NCBI GenBank assembly: GCA_023055505.1
Contig: JALIRH010000007.1
Location: 16,970,273 to 17,034,272, forward strand
Source of the DNA: Callipepla californica brunnescens
Lineage: Eukaryota > Chordata > Aves > Galliformes > Odontophoridae
Length of the DNA stretch: 64,000 nt
Direction: 5' to 3'
The number at the start of each line of letters is the position of its first letter. Position 1 is the first letter of the stretch. The notes beneath the pieces were generated by a model. The model did not search any database and was not told where the DNA came from. It saw only the letters and a list, made by a program, of their open reading frames with translations. Shown here piece after piece: positions 26,558-37,920 of this stretch. The translations under genes and the position numbers were made by a program.

Positions 26558-26613
26558 ATTCAATCACTCAGCATACAGTATGTCCTATGGAAAACTACAT
26601 TTTTCAGCCGTGA
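26558..26613 (+). CDS. MCPH1: MCPH1 last coding exon and stop codon
   Basis: This is the final coding exon: 56 nt finishing the split Asp codon, then 17 residues and TGA at 26611-26613. The reading (D)SITQHTVCPMENYIFQP lines up with the human C-terminus, which also has DSITQH followed by a short PENY-type end. It completes the last BRCT helix. The acceptor 'cttctag' and the phase match the donor at 25667. The exon continues as 3' UTR to about 26810. It was found by matching the expected C-terminus, since it is too short to stand out as an ORF. Confidence 0.95.
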
Positions 26614-26685
26614 GCTAACTCAAGAGCTTCCATATGGCTGTGAGGAAACAAGCCTGCTTTGGGCTCAGCAACGAACTAAGCTGTG

Positions 26686-26691
26686 AATAAA
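26686..26691 (+). terminator. Poly(A) signal, proximal, MCPH1
   Basis: A canonical AATAAA ('ctgtgaataaaatg') 73 nt after the stop codon. Use of this site would give a very short 3' UTR of about 90-100 nt. Confidence 0.6.
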
Positions 26692-26785
26692 ATGTCTAAG
26701 AGAATGCAGATTACATATTTATGAATATAGTTACGTGTTTTTAAATTTTTATTACCTGTGCAAATGATGATTTTAGTTTCTTTTT

Positions 26786-26791
26786 AATAAA
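26786..26791 (+). terminator. Poly(A) signal, distal, MCPH1
   Basis: A canonical AATAAA in 'tttttaataaagttc', preceded by a U-rich stretch. It is the stronger-looking of the two signals and probably sets the main MCPH1 3' end near 26805-26815. Confidence 0.7.
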
Positions 26792-26815
26792 GTTCTTAAA
26801 TAAGAGTCATCATGC

Positions 26816-29800
26816 TTCCACGTATTCCTTGAAGAACCTTTGGACCTAAAAGCGGAGTGGGTGATTACTCACTGGGAGGAAGGGGAAAGACGCTTTCCAA
26901 TCCCAAAGTGGATGTGATCCCGTTACGGTGCAGGTAATTGCTGTGTGTGCAGTGGGTGTGCGTGCCGGAGCTGTGGTGCAGCAGGAGCTGTGCTGCCGGG
27001 CCATGCGTTCTGTGGGGTCCCACAGGTCCCTACAGGTTGTGTATCACGCTTAACTCACACCTCCCGTTGTAAACTTCTCTTATGCTTTCAAAAAAGAACT
27101 GAAATTCAGTAAGTATGCTCAGATGCCTTTAAATGCCTTACGACTAGACCGAAACCACGAACAGCTACTGATCCTGAGTCACGGGCATCAAGGCAGCACG
27201 TCATGCACACGCTGAAACCTGCTGGAAGTCAGACGTACCGCTAAATCCTTTGGGTATGTTTGAAAAATGTACACAAGCGTCCCGAAAGTTAAAATTCTCC
27301 TCAATCTGAATTTTTGTCTTCAGTAGGTGTAAAGATACGGATATAAATCGTGTTGTGATACGTGTTTAGCTGTGAAAGCACAACTTGCTTTAAACATCTG
27401 CAGGATCCATCAAAATAATACAGTGTCACTGCAGAGAATAATGTGTTATGCGGTGACTGAATGGCAGCTCGTAACTCACACCTTCCAAACTCCACACTCC
27501 CCGGAGTGCTGCCAAACAATGCAAAACCTGGACTCAAAGCAATGATTTCAAATGGACATTACGGAACAACCAAAGCACAGTGATATCTAAGCAACACAGA
27601 GCTTTGTTTTACGTATGGAATAGGGAATATGATTCATTTGGGTCTTCTACTTGCTTGATTTTCTGACACGCGCATTTTTGACAGTGTCTTACCTTGGAAA
27701 AATATGGCCAGCAGGTCCCTTTGCAAATCGGACTGCTTAAAATTGAAACCATTTACCTAATGGCTGCAGAGCCCTGGCGACAGGGCATCACTCTTCCCCC
27801 CTGACCTTATGAGCCCCTTTATTAAGAAACCAGTTGCCAAGGCCTAGAGACCAGAATAGAAATACTTAAATAAGTTGTGACATGTGAACATACGGTTCCC
27901 AGTGGGTAACAGAACCATTTGTTTGAATTATATTGCCTAACGTTGAGTACTGCGACCTCCTAGTTTATTTTGCAGTCATTTCCTAAGTGTACTACACACA
28001 GAAATCTGTCGCTATTAATTTATACAAAGTAGCATTCCAAATCAGTTTTCTCATAAATCTTCCTAAGATGAATCTCAGCTATTTAAATTGTAAATTCTTG
28101 GAGCAACTTGTTGATCTTTATTAGTCACACGTGTAACGGACTCGACTGTGAGAAGTCTAATACACTTCTTGCTTTAGCTAAAATGTTTCAGTGTGTCAAC
28201 TGAGATCATCTCGCTGAAGTTGCATGGTTTGATTGATATCCCTGTGTCTGCTGACCGCTCTCGCAGTGTCTGCTGTATGTAGGAAAATGCAGCCAGCAGG
28301 AAATTAAATGCCTAATTTTGGTCTCATGTTTTTGGCAAGAGAAGAGCTGTACAGCCATACTGACTGTTGTTTGGTAGTAGGACATTGCAAGTATAGGAGT
28401 GAGCAGAATTCATTCCAAAGCCCGGCGTGCTGAACAGGCAGCAACACGAAGTACTGTTTCATTTTTTACAGCCCAGAGTCTTTCACACATGCAGCTTCTG
28501 ATCTATGCACCTCAGTGTGCATTCTTGAACACCTCAGCTCTGGAAAGAGGACACGTTTCTACTCCAGACCTCAAGAGAAGAGGCCACCGCTGACCGTTCC
28601 TTACGTCAGCAAACTCCGGAGGGAGAACGATGAAAACTTGCCCAGTGTTTCATTCGCCAGAAGAAATCAGCCAACCAAAATAAACTCGCACTTGATACCG
28701 AGGTCCTAAGTATAAGCAGAAAAAAAGGCACAAAAGCCAGCAGCATGGAATGGATTCGCAGGTAGATCTGGGCTGATTGAAGATCTTTCTGAGCTGATGT
28801 TCTGTCACAGCTCAGCACTGCTGCACATGGTACCAGCAGGCCTCAGGAGCACGCTGCTTTTCACTTCTTTATTTGTTTTCTGCCAGGCTTTGCTGTGCGG
28901 GAGAGGTTTTCTCAACCTCAGCCTTTTTTACCCTGCGTGTGTTTGCCGCTCATGTGTGAGAATGGCGTGGCTGCTCTCCGTGCTCCTCAGGGCTCCCGCA
29001 CCGTGCCCACTCAGCAGGATCGCATCCCCATGATGAACGCATTTTCTTAGTTAGCTCATTTTGATTAAGAATCGGTTCAACCCAATAAAAAACAGAAGAG
29101 CCAAAAGTATGATTCCTTCCTGAGATTTCCACTGGCCGAGCTGATTTCTAAAAGCAGTTTAATTCTCAGCGCAGATCCCATCTGAACACGTTCCACTTGC
29201 GTTGGTGGCAGAGGTGATATCATCAAACCACCACTATCCCTTCCCTCCTTCCTTTCCTGTAGACAAGATGCTTTACCACGCAGTACCTAGCTTACTGGGG
29301 ACACACACGGGCAAGCACATGTAAAACCGGCTAAGAAGGTGTTTGAAAGCAAGACTGCTGGAAACTTTTAAGGTGGGCACAGTATGCATCTCTTTTTCTC
29401 CTTTCCCTGTTATTGCAATCAGTTACAGACTGCAACTGCACTTGGGATGCATACATCCAGTGAGTAAAAGCTATACACTCAGCACAGCCCCAGCACATGA
29501 GCCAGATGGTGCTGGTTATTAGATACAGGTTGCTGAGCTGCTTTTATGTTTCTGGAAAATTTCCTGGCTTCTCCGTGGGCAACTTGTCAGAGGTTGTTGC
29601 TTTTTCAGTAAAAATGACTTGCAAAAATGATTGCATCGCTTGAATTTCGGGTTATAGCTGCTCAGTAAGGAGCTTCTGTTCCTTTGATTGTACCGCATAG
29701 TAGAGTGCCTGAAACTCTGCTTCTGCCATTTGCAGAGCATAAGACAAATGTATCCAAAGAACAATGTCTAGAAAGCTGATAAAAACTTTTTTTTCCTCAA

Positions 29801-32800
29801 GAGCAACTCACAGCCCCAGAAAAAAGAAAGGAATATTCACTCTGACTGGAAACTGGAAAGCATGAACACTGTGTCTGTGCCAGCGGCCTGATTTCTTTAC
29901 TGACAGATCTAATAACAGAAAGCCAAATGACCATAGTTCTATCGCATTAGGCAGATTTTTATTACTCAACTCCTTTTATTGCTGTTTTTCAGAACCAGCT
30001 CTCTGCACGACACAACCACATGGTGGGCTCAGGAAGGGCACTGCCCTCACTGCAGCACGGAGCAGCAGCTCACAGCACGACGGTTTCAAAGTGCCAGAGG
30101 TATACAGGTAACAGCTGCTGCCGGGGTTCTCAGCACGGGTGCCTGCTTTGGTTGGGTGCTGGCAAAGCACCGTCTCTCCTTTGCAAACAGAGGTGCAGAA
30201 CGACCCTCCAGGCACCACAGAGCAGCTCAGCCCCCTGCACAGAGCTGAGGTGTTGCTGGGCAGCAGCCAGGTGTAAGAGGACTGTATGTTTCCCTCTGAG
30301 GGACCCCCAGGAGCTGCGCCCACTGCTGGGGACAGAGCCCTCCCAGTGGGTCACAAGAGCTAAACCTTCACATGACTTCTTCCATCCCAGCTCACGTTGT
30401 TTGCCTCGTAGCTTGTGTTCTGGAAAGCACCTGAGCTACCACCACAGAGTGGTCCCTTGGAGGTCATTTCCCAAGGAGATTTACTGATGCACTGAGTACT
30501 TTTCATGTTGTTCTCAAATATCTACAAGTTCTGCAGTTACGTATGGGGTGGTGAAGGTGAAACTTGGAAACTCGTCAGTAAGGAGACCCTTTCTGCCATA
30601 CATGGCTATCTTTTACGACTGTGCTTTCTCAAAAGCTCAAATCTTTAAAGAAATATCCTTTCAAAGTCGCAGGAGATAGCTTTGAGAACCGTTACAAAGA
30701 CGACCTCGTGTAAATTACAGCGCAGGGTATTTAAACAGAACTCAAAAGAATCGAGCACGGTGTGAATAAAGATGAAAAAGCCTTGTCAAAATGGAAAAAC
30801 CAACCTCACCACTAGGCAGAGCTTTCGTACTATAGTGACTGGACATCATCTTTTCCACTTTCATATTGTTCCAAATGAACTATTTCCTATACATTGCCTG
30901 CAGATTCCATAGCGTTGTGTCAATCAAGTTCATAAAGCAGAGTGTGTCTGACTCGATGCTCTTCTCCAAAGCAGAAATGTTTTCCTCAGCCAGGCACCCA
31001 TGTTTTAATGGAAACTTACAGTTTCATCCTTTCCTCTCTGCTAGAACTTCCAGCCAGGCCCAGAATTCCCATTTTCATCTAACTGCTGTTATCCTTCCCC
31101 TAGTCAACTCTCACAGTATCAGTTCTCAGCTACCAAACTCCCATTCCTAGTATAATTTGTGCTGCTCTCTGTTCTCTGCTATCTTCCCTATTTTATTCTC
31201 TGCTTGTTTCATTCTTCTAGTTCATAAAAACAAAAAACCTGGCTGTCTTTTCCAAGCTCCATCCCTTCAGTCCCACACTTCCCATCTATTTTTTGATTCC
31301 CACTTTTGTGTCACTAAGATTTACCATTCTTGAGCACCGAATCTTCTGTGTGTATTAATAACAACTTTCATACTTCTGTTTTCAGACTTTCCTTTTACAC
31401 GCTGCTGTAGGAATACTTCTGCAGCCCTTCATCCTCTCCATGTCTTGCTTCAGGGAACATCATTTCTTTACTTCTATGGCTGGGCAGGTAGAAAGCTATA
31501 CCCCGAGCTCCTGGCAGGCCAAGTACTGTGTATTCGATGCACTCAGATGTTATTACTTCATCCCATCCCTCTGGTTCATCTGCCTGCCCTGCACATTCCC
31601 AGATGAAGCTCTCAACTGAACTGACGTGTTTGGGAGTAAAGTCAAGTGGCTGGGACCATGAGACTTTACTTTACCATGAAGCATAGTCTAGATTTCCTGC
31701 TCTGGAGGGAAGCATGCCAGCTCACCTGCTCCAGAACCAGAACTCAGAAAGGGAGAAGTGAAGCAGTCCTTGGGATCCAGAGAAGAGCCAAAGGCCAAGA
31801 TGAACTGTATCGATGCAGTATATAATTCCTCCATCAGTATGTCTAACCAAACCATTATCCAATATTCGACGCTGTACAGTTTAAATGTTAAGCTGAGATA
31901 ACTGTGTTTTCGAAGGGTAAAGGCTTTAGTTTAAGAAATGCAGAAATATGGACCCACTCTGATTGCAGCCAAATGGGACAATTCGAGTGAAAACCAAGGC
32001 ACTTGGAAACCGTATTAAAAGCTTGCAGATACTTGACCCCTGCAAAGAGCCTGACTGACCACTCTGCCACTTCCAACGTGCACTTAAAGAAATCTGGTGC
32101 TCCTCCTCCCCCCGCTGATGACTGAATATTTCCGAATAACTTGAAATTCACACCCACTTGAAATGCTGACTTGGGAATACACTTTTTTGGATGCATGCTT
32201 CATCATATTTCAGCCTGTACACAAAGATAAGCATTTGAGAAGTTTGGAGGCAGAGCATTTCCTCCTACAGAAGAGAATTTATATTTTCCCTGACATTGCC
32301 CAGGCAACGCAGGCTTGAATCAAAAATTGACGCTAAAAGCAGAGTTCTGTAGTCTGGGAATCAACTCTGTTATTTTATTCCCAGCTACATTCAGGATCCT
32401 ACTTGACGAAGAGAAGAATGTCCTTTATAACAGCAGGGATGTTGAACATATTTGGATGACCCAAATAAAAGCTATTAGAGGGCATGAAGATACAAGTAAA
32501 AGAATCTGGAGTTACAGAATGATCCAAATTCAGATTCACTCTTCCCCTACATTATTTGGCCTTTTCTCCTTCAACGCCTTCTCTTCCCCCTTCCCCTCTC
32601 CCTGTCCCTATATTTGTGGGGACTTTTTTAATATTCTTATATTAGTAGTGTCATTTTGTCTACTATATACAAAATGATGTTGTGTGAGAGACTGAAACCC
32701 CTAGACTCTAAACCGTACTCTCCTAAATAATACCAGAACCACTGAGCTATATAATCAGATTCCCTCTTATATCGTCCCACTTGAAAACTCTGTGTACCTG

Positions 32801-35800
32801 CAATAGCAGTGATGAGCCACAGACAAAGCTGGAAGATGGAAATCTCATGAGAGATATGAGCTTGAATCTACCCAGGCTAACAAGGGCTTTGCACCCAAGT
32901 CTCCAGTTCTTTATATGTCTTCATGAAGGTTACTCATACCTGACATGCAACCGAGAGCATCTAAGTTAGAAGCCTAGATGAGCATGGAGTCAGCAGAAGC
33001 TGGAAGATTCCTCATAAAGACTGTCTGAATATCCAACCAGACTTCTCCAAGGGATTATATCTGGATGTTTTTCAGGAGATTACATTGTTAATGAAGAGTG
33101 GTATGTTCCTCTGAAAGCTTCATTTCATGCCAAGGTTAGATGTTTAAAGTACAAGTAATCAAAAAGGTGTCCGCACACTGAATTTAAGGCAGGTTCCTGC
33201 TAGAATAGCAGCATCCTTTTGTATTTCCAAGCATGCATGTGTGTAGTTTTATCTCTATCAGAAAGGATGCAGTACATTTTGAAAAGTCTTTGAAAGGGGC
33301 AGCAAAGTTCAACCTACAAAGTGATCTCTGAGAAATGATGACATGGACAGGAATTTTCTTAGCTGTAAAAAAGAAGGTTGAGAGTGAGAAGTTGGTCTAT
33401 GAAACTTAATGAATGCTAAAACTCTGCATGGGTTTAAAAGGAACAGGAGAAACTCAAATTGAAACAACCTGTCTCAGGAAGTACCTGAGATAAGAATTGT
33501 AGGGGGCAGAACAACTCTGCTGAATGGCATGGTGGAGCTCTCAGACCTGATGGGACCGATGCCAGGTGCATGCTGGTCTTTTTGTGTAAGATAGGCCAGG
33601 TAGCACTTACATGAGATATCACACACCTTGCAAGCTAGTTGAGAGCAATGAGTTTGATGACCTAAACCGGTCTGCAATACTGCAGAGATACAACATCCTT
33701 TCTGGTGACGAACCACTGCATCTGGTCAGGACAGCAAACAAAATGTATGCTGCATGGCTACAACACAGTTTGAAGAATCCTATGACAGCTGTCTGCTGTG
33801 TCTTCCTTTGTAACTGTCACCCTGAGATAGCGTAGACTGAATCTTACGAACAGTGCGTTGCCTAACCATCATCTCACTAATTCTGCAGGTGGAAGTCAGA
33901 TCCAAACGCTCTTGGTAATCTTACGTTTGTAGTTCCATCATTTCTACATTAAATAAGAGGTGCCTTCCCTTACCTAGAACTCCTCCTACACTGTTGAGAA
34001 ACCATGTCTTCCCATATGGGCTGCACTCTTCACAAAGCAGAGACGATGAAATGTGTATATAACCTCCAGAAGGCACTCAGCTCTGCCTAGAGCTCTTTGC
34101 ACAGATGCCATCGGCTGTTCTCTGTGGCACACAGTGCCTAGCAGAGCCTTCTTACTTAATGAGGACTTTCAGAACAGTTGCAAACCATCTGTAGTCGGAA
34201 ACAGTTCACACTGCTGCTGTAGCTACAGCTGTCCTGGGGAGAGCTGAACACGGCACGCTGCTCTCACTGTGTAGAGCTGCCAGCTGCAGAGCAGCAGTGT
34301 GCTGGGTACAGTGCAGCCCTGCAGTACAGCTAACAAGTATCAGGCTGTGAAATCACTACAGGGGGCTTTTTCAATCTGTTGCTGTTCACTCGAAATGTGT
34401 TCCTCGCAGCTCAGTTTCTGCTGCTACATGCTCATTGATTCGGTCCTCGAGACCAAGAAACCAGAATGAATGAACCAGCACTGGAAAGAATAATATTTCC
34501 AGCTATCTCTGCTGCTTAGTTATTTAAGCATGAACCTTTCCAGGAATGGCTAGGAATCATTCAGTACTGGAAGTAGTTGTACTTCATTGGTTGTCTTGTT
34601 TTGTTTTGTATTTTTCCTGGAGCTGTTATCTTAGTAGCTAATAATGGCTACTGATTGATACTACGTCTTTTAAGTGCAATAATACTAGACTTCTTACTAA
34701 CTAATCAAAAACAGTGTTTCAAACATCTTTGGGAAACAAGTGAAGCCACGCTTGATTTCAATTTGATAACTTCTTGGCAGAATTAGCTTCAATTATCGAG
34801 GTACAAAAATCTCTGCCTTTTGCAGGTCAGCGCTCTGTGCTGCCACAGTAAATGTAATCTACTCACATCAGAGGCCTTATCTTTTCCCCAGCTGTTATCT
34901 TAGCTGTAAAACCCACGATTCTCGAAGAAAAATGTTACTTTACTTTGTAGTAAAAAAGCACAAACATTCCTAAGCCACCATCTAAATGCAGACTTCAAAC
35001 TTCTAGCACAGAGAAACTGCGCATGAATGTCCAGTCCCAAGTACAGGGGTCTCCCAGGAAAACTGGATGGTACAAACTGAGTGTGGGAAAATGCTAAGAG
35101 CGTCAGGTCATGGCTGACATTTAAACTCAACACCTCTCCTTCTGCGTTGCTATTACTGGTAGTCAGTGACGTAAAACTCTGCTGTGGTTCTGATGCTGAG
35201 ATAATTTGCACAATGAGCTACTGGGTACAGCTATATTTCTGGACTTAATAAACTCTGCAGAAAGATATGAGCACCTAGAAGTACCCACATTAAAAGTCCT
35301 CTTGTAACTCAATGCAAGTTCTGGTATCTGCCTCTTTAGTCATGTACTCCATCCCATTATTATTGCCTGCAATTCGGGTGACCGAATATCTGGAAAACAA
35401 CAGGTAAACTTTTGAGACCAGCAGCTTCCAAAAGAAACAAGTGAGGTGATCTTCCTCTCTTCACATTTAATTTCTGCTACACCAGAAAGGCTCAGAATTG
35501 CTTCCTCTTTGACCACTGCCTGTGGTCTTCTTAGTAAGAGTTCAGGCCAACATGTAAGCTGGCTCAGCATAGGCTCTGCCAGTCCACTGATCCTGAAAAA
35601 CAGACTGCTGATCTGGACTTCAATCTATTTCCCTGTTTTTAATTACACTGATGTAATTTTTTTTTTCTATTTTATAGAGAAATAAGCTCAACTGTTGATG
35701 AATCTTGAGGACTGGAAAAAAGGGGACACTCCCTTTAAGAAACCCAGCACTGTCTTAGGTAATACTTAAGAAGCATGCATATGGCTGCTAATAAGGCTGT

Positions 35801-36780
35801 AAATGGCTGCATTACTGCCAATAAAAGAAACCATCTGGTAGGTCTGCCTATTAAAACATAGATTTGTCTGCAGCCTCTTAGTTCTGTTTTCTTCTTGCTG
35901 CAGGAGTTTGCTTAATCGTTAAGAGAATGATGGCAATGTTAATAAGATGATTTATGAAGTTATCAAAATGCTAGTCGTGGTATGTTAGATCCCAAACTCA
36001 AATCATGCTTAATTTGGGCTTTAACTGTGCCAAACCAGCTTTGGCCAAACTGTGACAGGCAGAAAAAGCATGGATACACCCAATCAGGGCATGATAAGTT
36101 TTCTGCTCTTGAGGGTGACAGCCAAATTCTGACTGGGGAGGTTATTCTGTATGTAATTACAACATCATTGTGAAGCCTGTTATAACTGAAGGAGAGACAG
36201 ATAAAAAAAAAAGATGCCTTACTTCAAAAGGCATTTTTTGCCCCAGGAAACCTCTTTGTCCACTGCATGTGGCTCCCTACAGAAATACAGCCAACACGGG
36301 GTAACAATGGTAAGATAAAAGAACAGGCAAGCAGTTTGTACCTGCATGTATTCACATATGTTTTTATTTACAGATATTATAGGCACAGGCTAAGGCAATA
36401 TAGACACCCGAAGCAAATATTCTCATCCCAGGGGGGCCAGCTCTTTGTTGATCCTAAAAGCACGGCAAATTGCAAACAACACAAGGCTTTAAAACCCATG
36501 CAATAGACCTCAGCATTAAGCAGGGCATTTTGGCTTAGAGGAAAAATAATAGTAACGATGATAAAGTTGCAATGATAATGCCGTAAGGCAAAATTTTCGC
36601 TACAGTTGTTGAGATGTTTAGAGCACATAGCAGGTGGCGTGCCTGGCTGGTGCCTTGGGGAGCTGAAGAGAGCAGGCCGTGCCCACAACACCTCCGAGCA
36701 TTTGACCCGACCGCCATTTCATACAGCGGGTCCGAAGCGCACGGCAGCTGTTTCACTCAGATTTCTGGCTTCACCCTTTT
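26816..36780. other. MCPH1-AGPAT5 intergenic region, left part: no gene seen
   Basis: About 10 kb with no recognised exon and no CR1 copy, unusual given CR1 density elsewhere in the window. ORFs of 60-155 codons occur at 28399-30487 in a GC-richer patch. They overlap on both strands, lack family resemblance and have low-complexity Ser/Cys content, so I do not call them. CpG becomes sparse after about 30.8 kb. A 7-bp-stem hairpin flanked by A and T runs lies at 36208-36239. Confidence 0.55.
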
Positions 36781-36793
36781 AACCCAAGAATCG

Positions 36794-36803
36794 CTATAAA
36801 TAG
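36794..36803 (+). promoter_or_regulatory. CTATAAATAG box 1 (TATA box or MEF2 site)
   Basis: A perfect CTATAAATAG. It fits both the TATA-box consensus on the + strand (TATAAATA) and the MEF2 consensus CTA(A/T)4TAG. It stands about 100 bp upstream of the CpG island starting near 36905. Function is inferred from motif and position only. Confidence 0.4.
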
Positions 36804-36840
36804 TTCCTAAATGTCTGGGATTTCCACAGCCTGAGCGAGG

Positions 36841-36850
36841 CTATAAATAG
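36841..36850 (+). promoter_or_regulatory. CTATAAATAG box 2 (TATA box or MEF2 site)
   Basis: An identical 10-mer 47 bp after the first, preceded in both cases by G or GG. If it is a TATA box, a + strand start would be expected near 36870-36875, running straight into the CpG island. No downstream exon could be identified. Confidence 0.4.
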
Positions 36851-37127
36851 CTGTCAACATTTTCCCACTTCGTGCTTTTGAAAAGAACGTTCTCCGCTTC
36901 CTTTCTTGGAGGGCCCCTGGGAACAGCGCGAGATCGCGGCTCAGAGAATAACGCAACACGAGGCAACACACAGCTAACGAAGCCGCTGCTAACAGCAGCT
37001 CTCCAGTTCATTTTGCACGAGGTAAAGGGACCGAGAGCGTCCCCGCGCCCTGCTCGCCGCTCTGACTGGAAGCCCTGAGGGAGGGCGAGGCGGGAAGGCA
37101 TTCGCGCCCCTCCCGCGCTGCGCCGCG

Positions 37128-37142
37128 GCGCCCCCTGCTGGC
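37128..37142 (-). promoter_or_regulatory. CTCF-type binding motif
   Basis: GCGCCCCCTGCTGGC on the + strand, the exact reverse complement of GCCAGCAGGGGGCGC, the core of the vertebrate CTCF consensus. The motif points toward MCPH1 (minus strand). Three CpGs in or beside it make its binding potentially methylation-sensitive. Confidence 0.7.
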
Positions 37143-37173
37143 GAGTCCGCGCCCCCGGGAGACAGCGCATCCC

Positions 37174-37190
37174 GGGTGGGGGGGGACGGG
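37174..37190 (+). promoter_or_regulatory. G-quadruplex motif in orphan CpG island
   Basis: Four G-tracts of at least three (37174-37176, 37178-37180, 37183-37185, 37188-37190) with loops of 1-2 nt, about 30 bp from the CTCF motif. The short loops predict a stable parallel quadruplex on the + strand. Confidence 0.6.
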
Positions 37191-37240
37191 AAAAAGAAGT
37201 TTGACCTTGCGGCCGACTTTGTCATTCTGCCCTTCGTTTC

Positions 37241-37544
37241 CTGAGTGCTGCCTTTTTTTTAATTTAATTTGATTTATTTTTTAATTTTCCCACAAGCCCT
37301 CGCGCTTAAAAATCTCTAAAACTTCCAAAATCTATTCCACTCTTCTTGTGGAGATCGGAAGCTGATGAAGTAATTTAGTCCTACATAGGATGATAAAAAG
37401 TCTTCTGCTCAGGGACAAATATTTGCGAGATGTAGCTGCAGGGAATGGCTTTCACACAAAGAGTTCAGGAAGTCCAGACTGGTAGAAAAGCTCAGATCAG
37501 GACATGGACCATTTCCTTTAAGTGGCACAGAAAAAAATGTCTCA
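37241..37544. other. AT-rich spacer after the CpG island
   Basis: Base composition changes abruptly from the GC-rich island to T-rich DNA (T8 followed by AATTTAATTTGATTT). Nothing else was recognised before the next CR1. Confidence 0.5.
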
Positions 37545-37920
37545 ATCAGGAAATCAAGTTGGAAGGGACACTTAAAGCTCATCTATTCAACTCCCCTGCA
37601 ACGATCGGGAACACTTATAGCTCGATTAGGTTGCTCACAGCCGTGTCCAGTCTGACCTCCCAGGATGGGGCTTCCACCACGTCTCTGGGCAGCCTGTTCC
37701 AGCGCCTCACATTTATCATAAAAAACTTCGTCCTCATATCCAGCCTAAATCCTTCTCTTTTAGTTGAAAACCATTTCCCTTTGTCCTATCACAGCAGACA
37801 CATCGAAAGAGTCTGTCCCCTTCTTTCTTACGGCCTCCCCTTTGGTACTGAAAGGCCGCTATCAGGTCCCCCTGGAGCCTTCTCTTCTCCAAAATGAACA
37901 GCCCCAGCTCTTTCAGCCCG
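37545..37920 (-). mobile_element. CR1 LINE fragment
   Basis: A minus-orientation CR1 that has lost its terminal octamers. It includes 'gttggaagggacacttaaag', 'caggatggggcttccaccac' and 'tccaaaatgaacagccccag'. The minus strand reads a CR1 C-terminal '[21 protein letters not shown]' type segment. It inserted about 300 bp beyond the orphan CpG island. Confidence 0.92.

Larger units (their letters stand above)
26614..26815 (+). other. MCPH1: MCPH1 3' UTR (approximate end)
   Basis: This is the non-coding tail of the terminal exon after the TGA. It has two AATAAA hexamers 100 bp apart, so two 3' ends are possible. The end given is inferred, about 15-25 nt after the second hexamer; no transcript data were available. 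Confidence 0.65.
36905..37240. promoter_or_regulatory. Orphan CpG island
   Basis: About 35 CpG dinucleotides in some 335 bp, densest at 37081-37200 (17 CpG in 120 bp), within a region otherwise poor in CpG. It lies about 10 kb downstream of MCPH1 and 17 kb upstream of AGPAT5, at neither gene's start. ORFs across it on both strands (up to 109 codons) are Arg/Pro/Ala-rich GC artefacts. It could be a promoter for an unannotated non-coding RNA, a distal regulatory element, or a CTCF-bound boundary. Confidence 0.75.

Noticed and set aside
30020..30487. 155-codon + strand ORF with many Cys
   Set aside because: Overlapping ORFs of similar length exist on the other strand, there is no recognisable domain, and the patch is merely GC-richer.
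36208..36239. Short hairpin with A-run and T-run flanks
   Set aside because: The stem is only 7 bp (ATGCCTT/AAGGCAT) before a mismatch; the remainder is A/T homopolymer pairing, which is common by chance.
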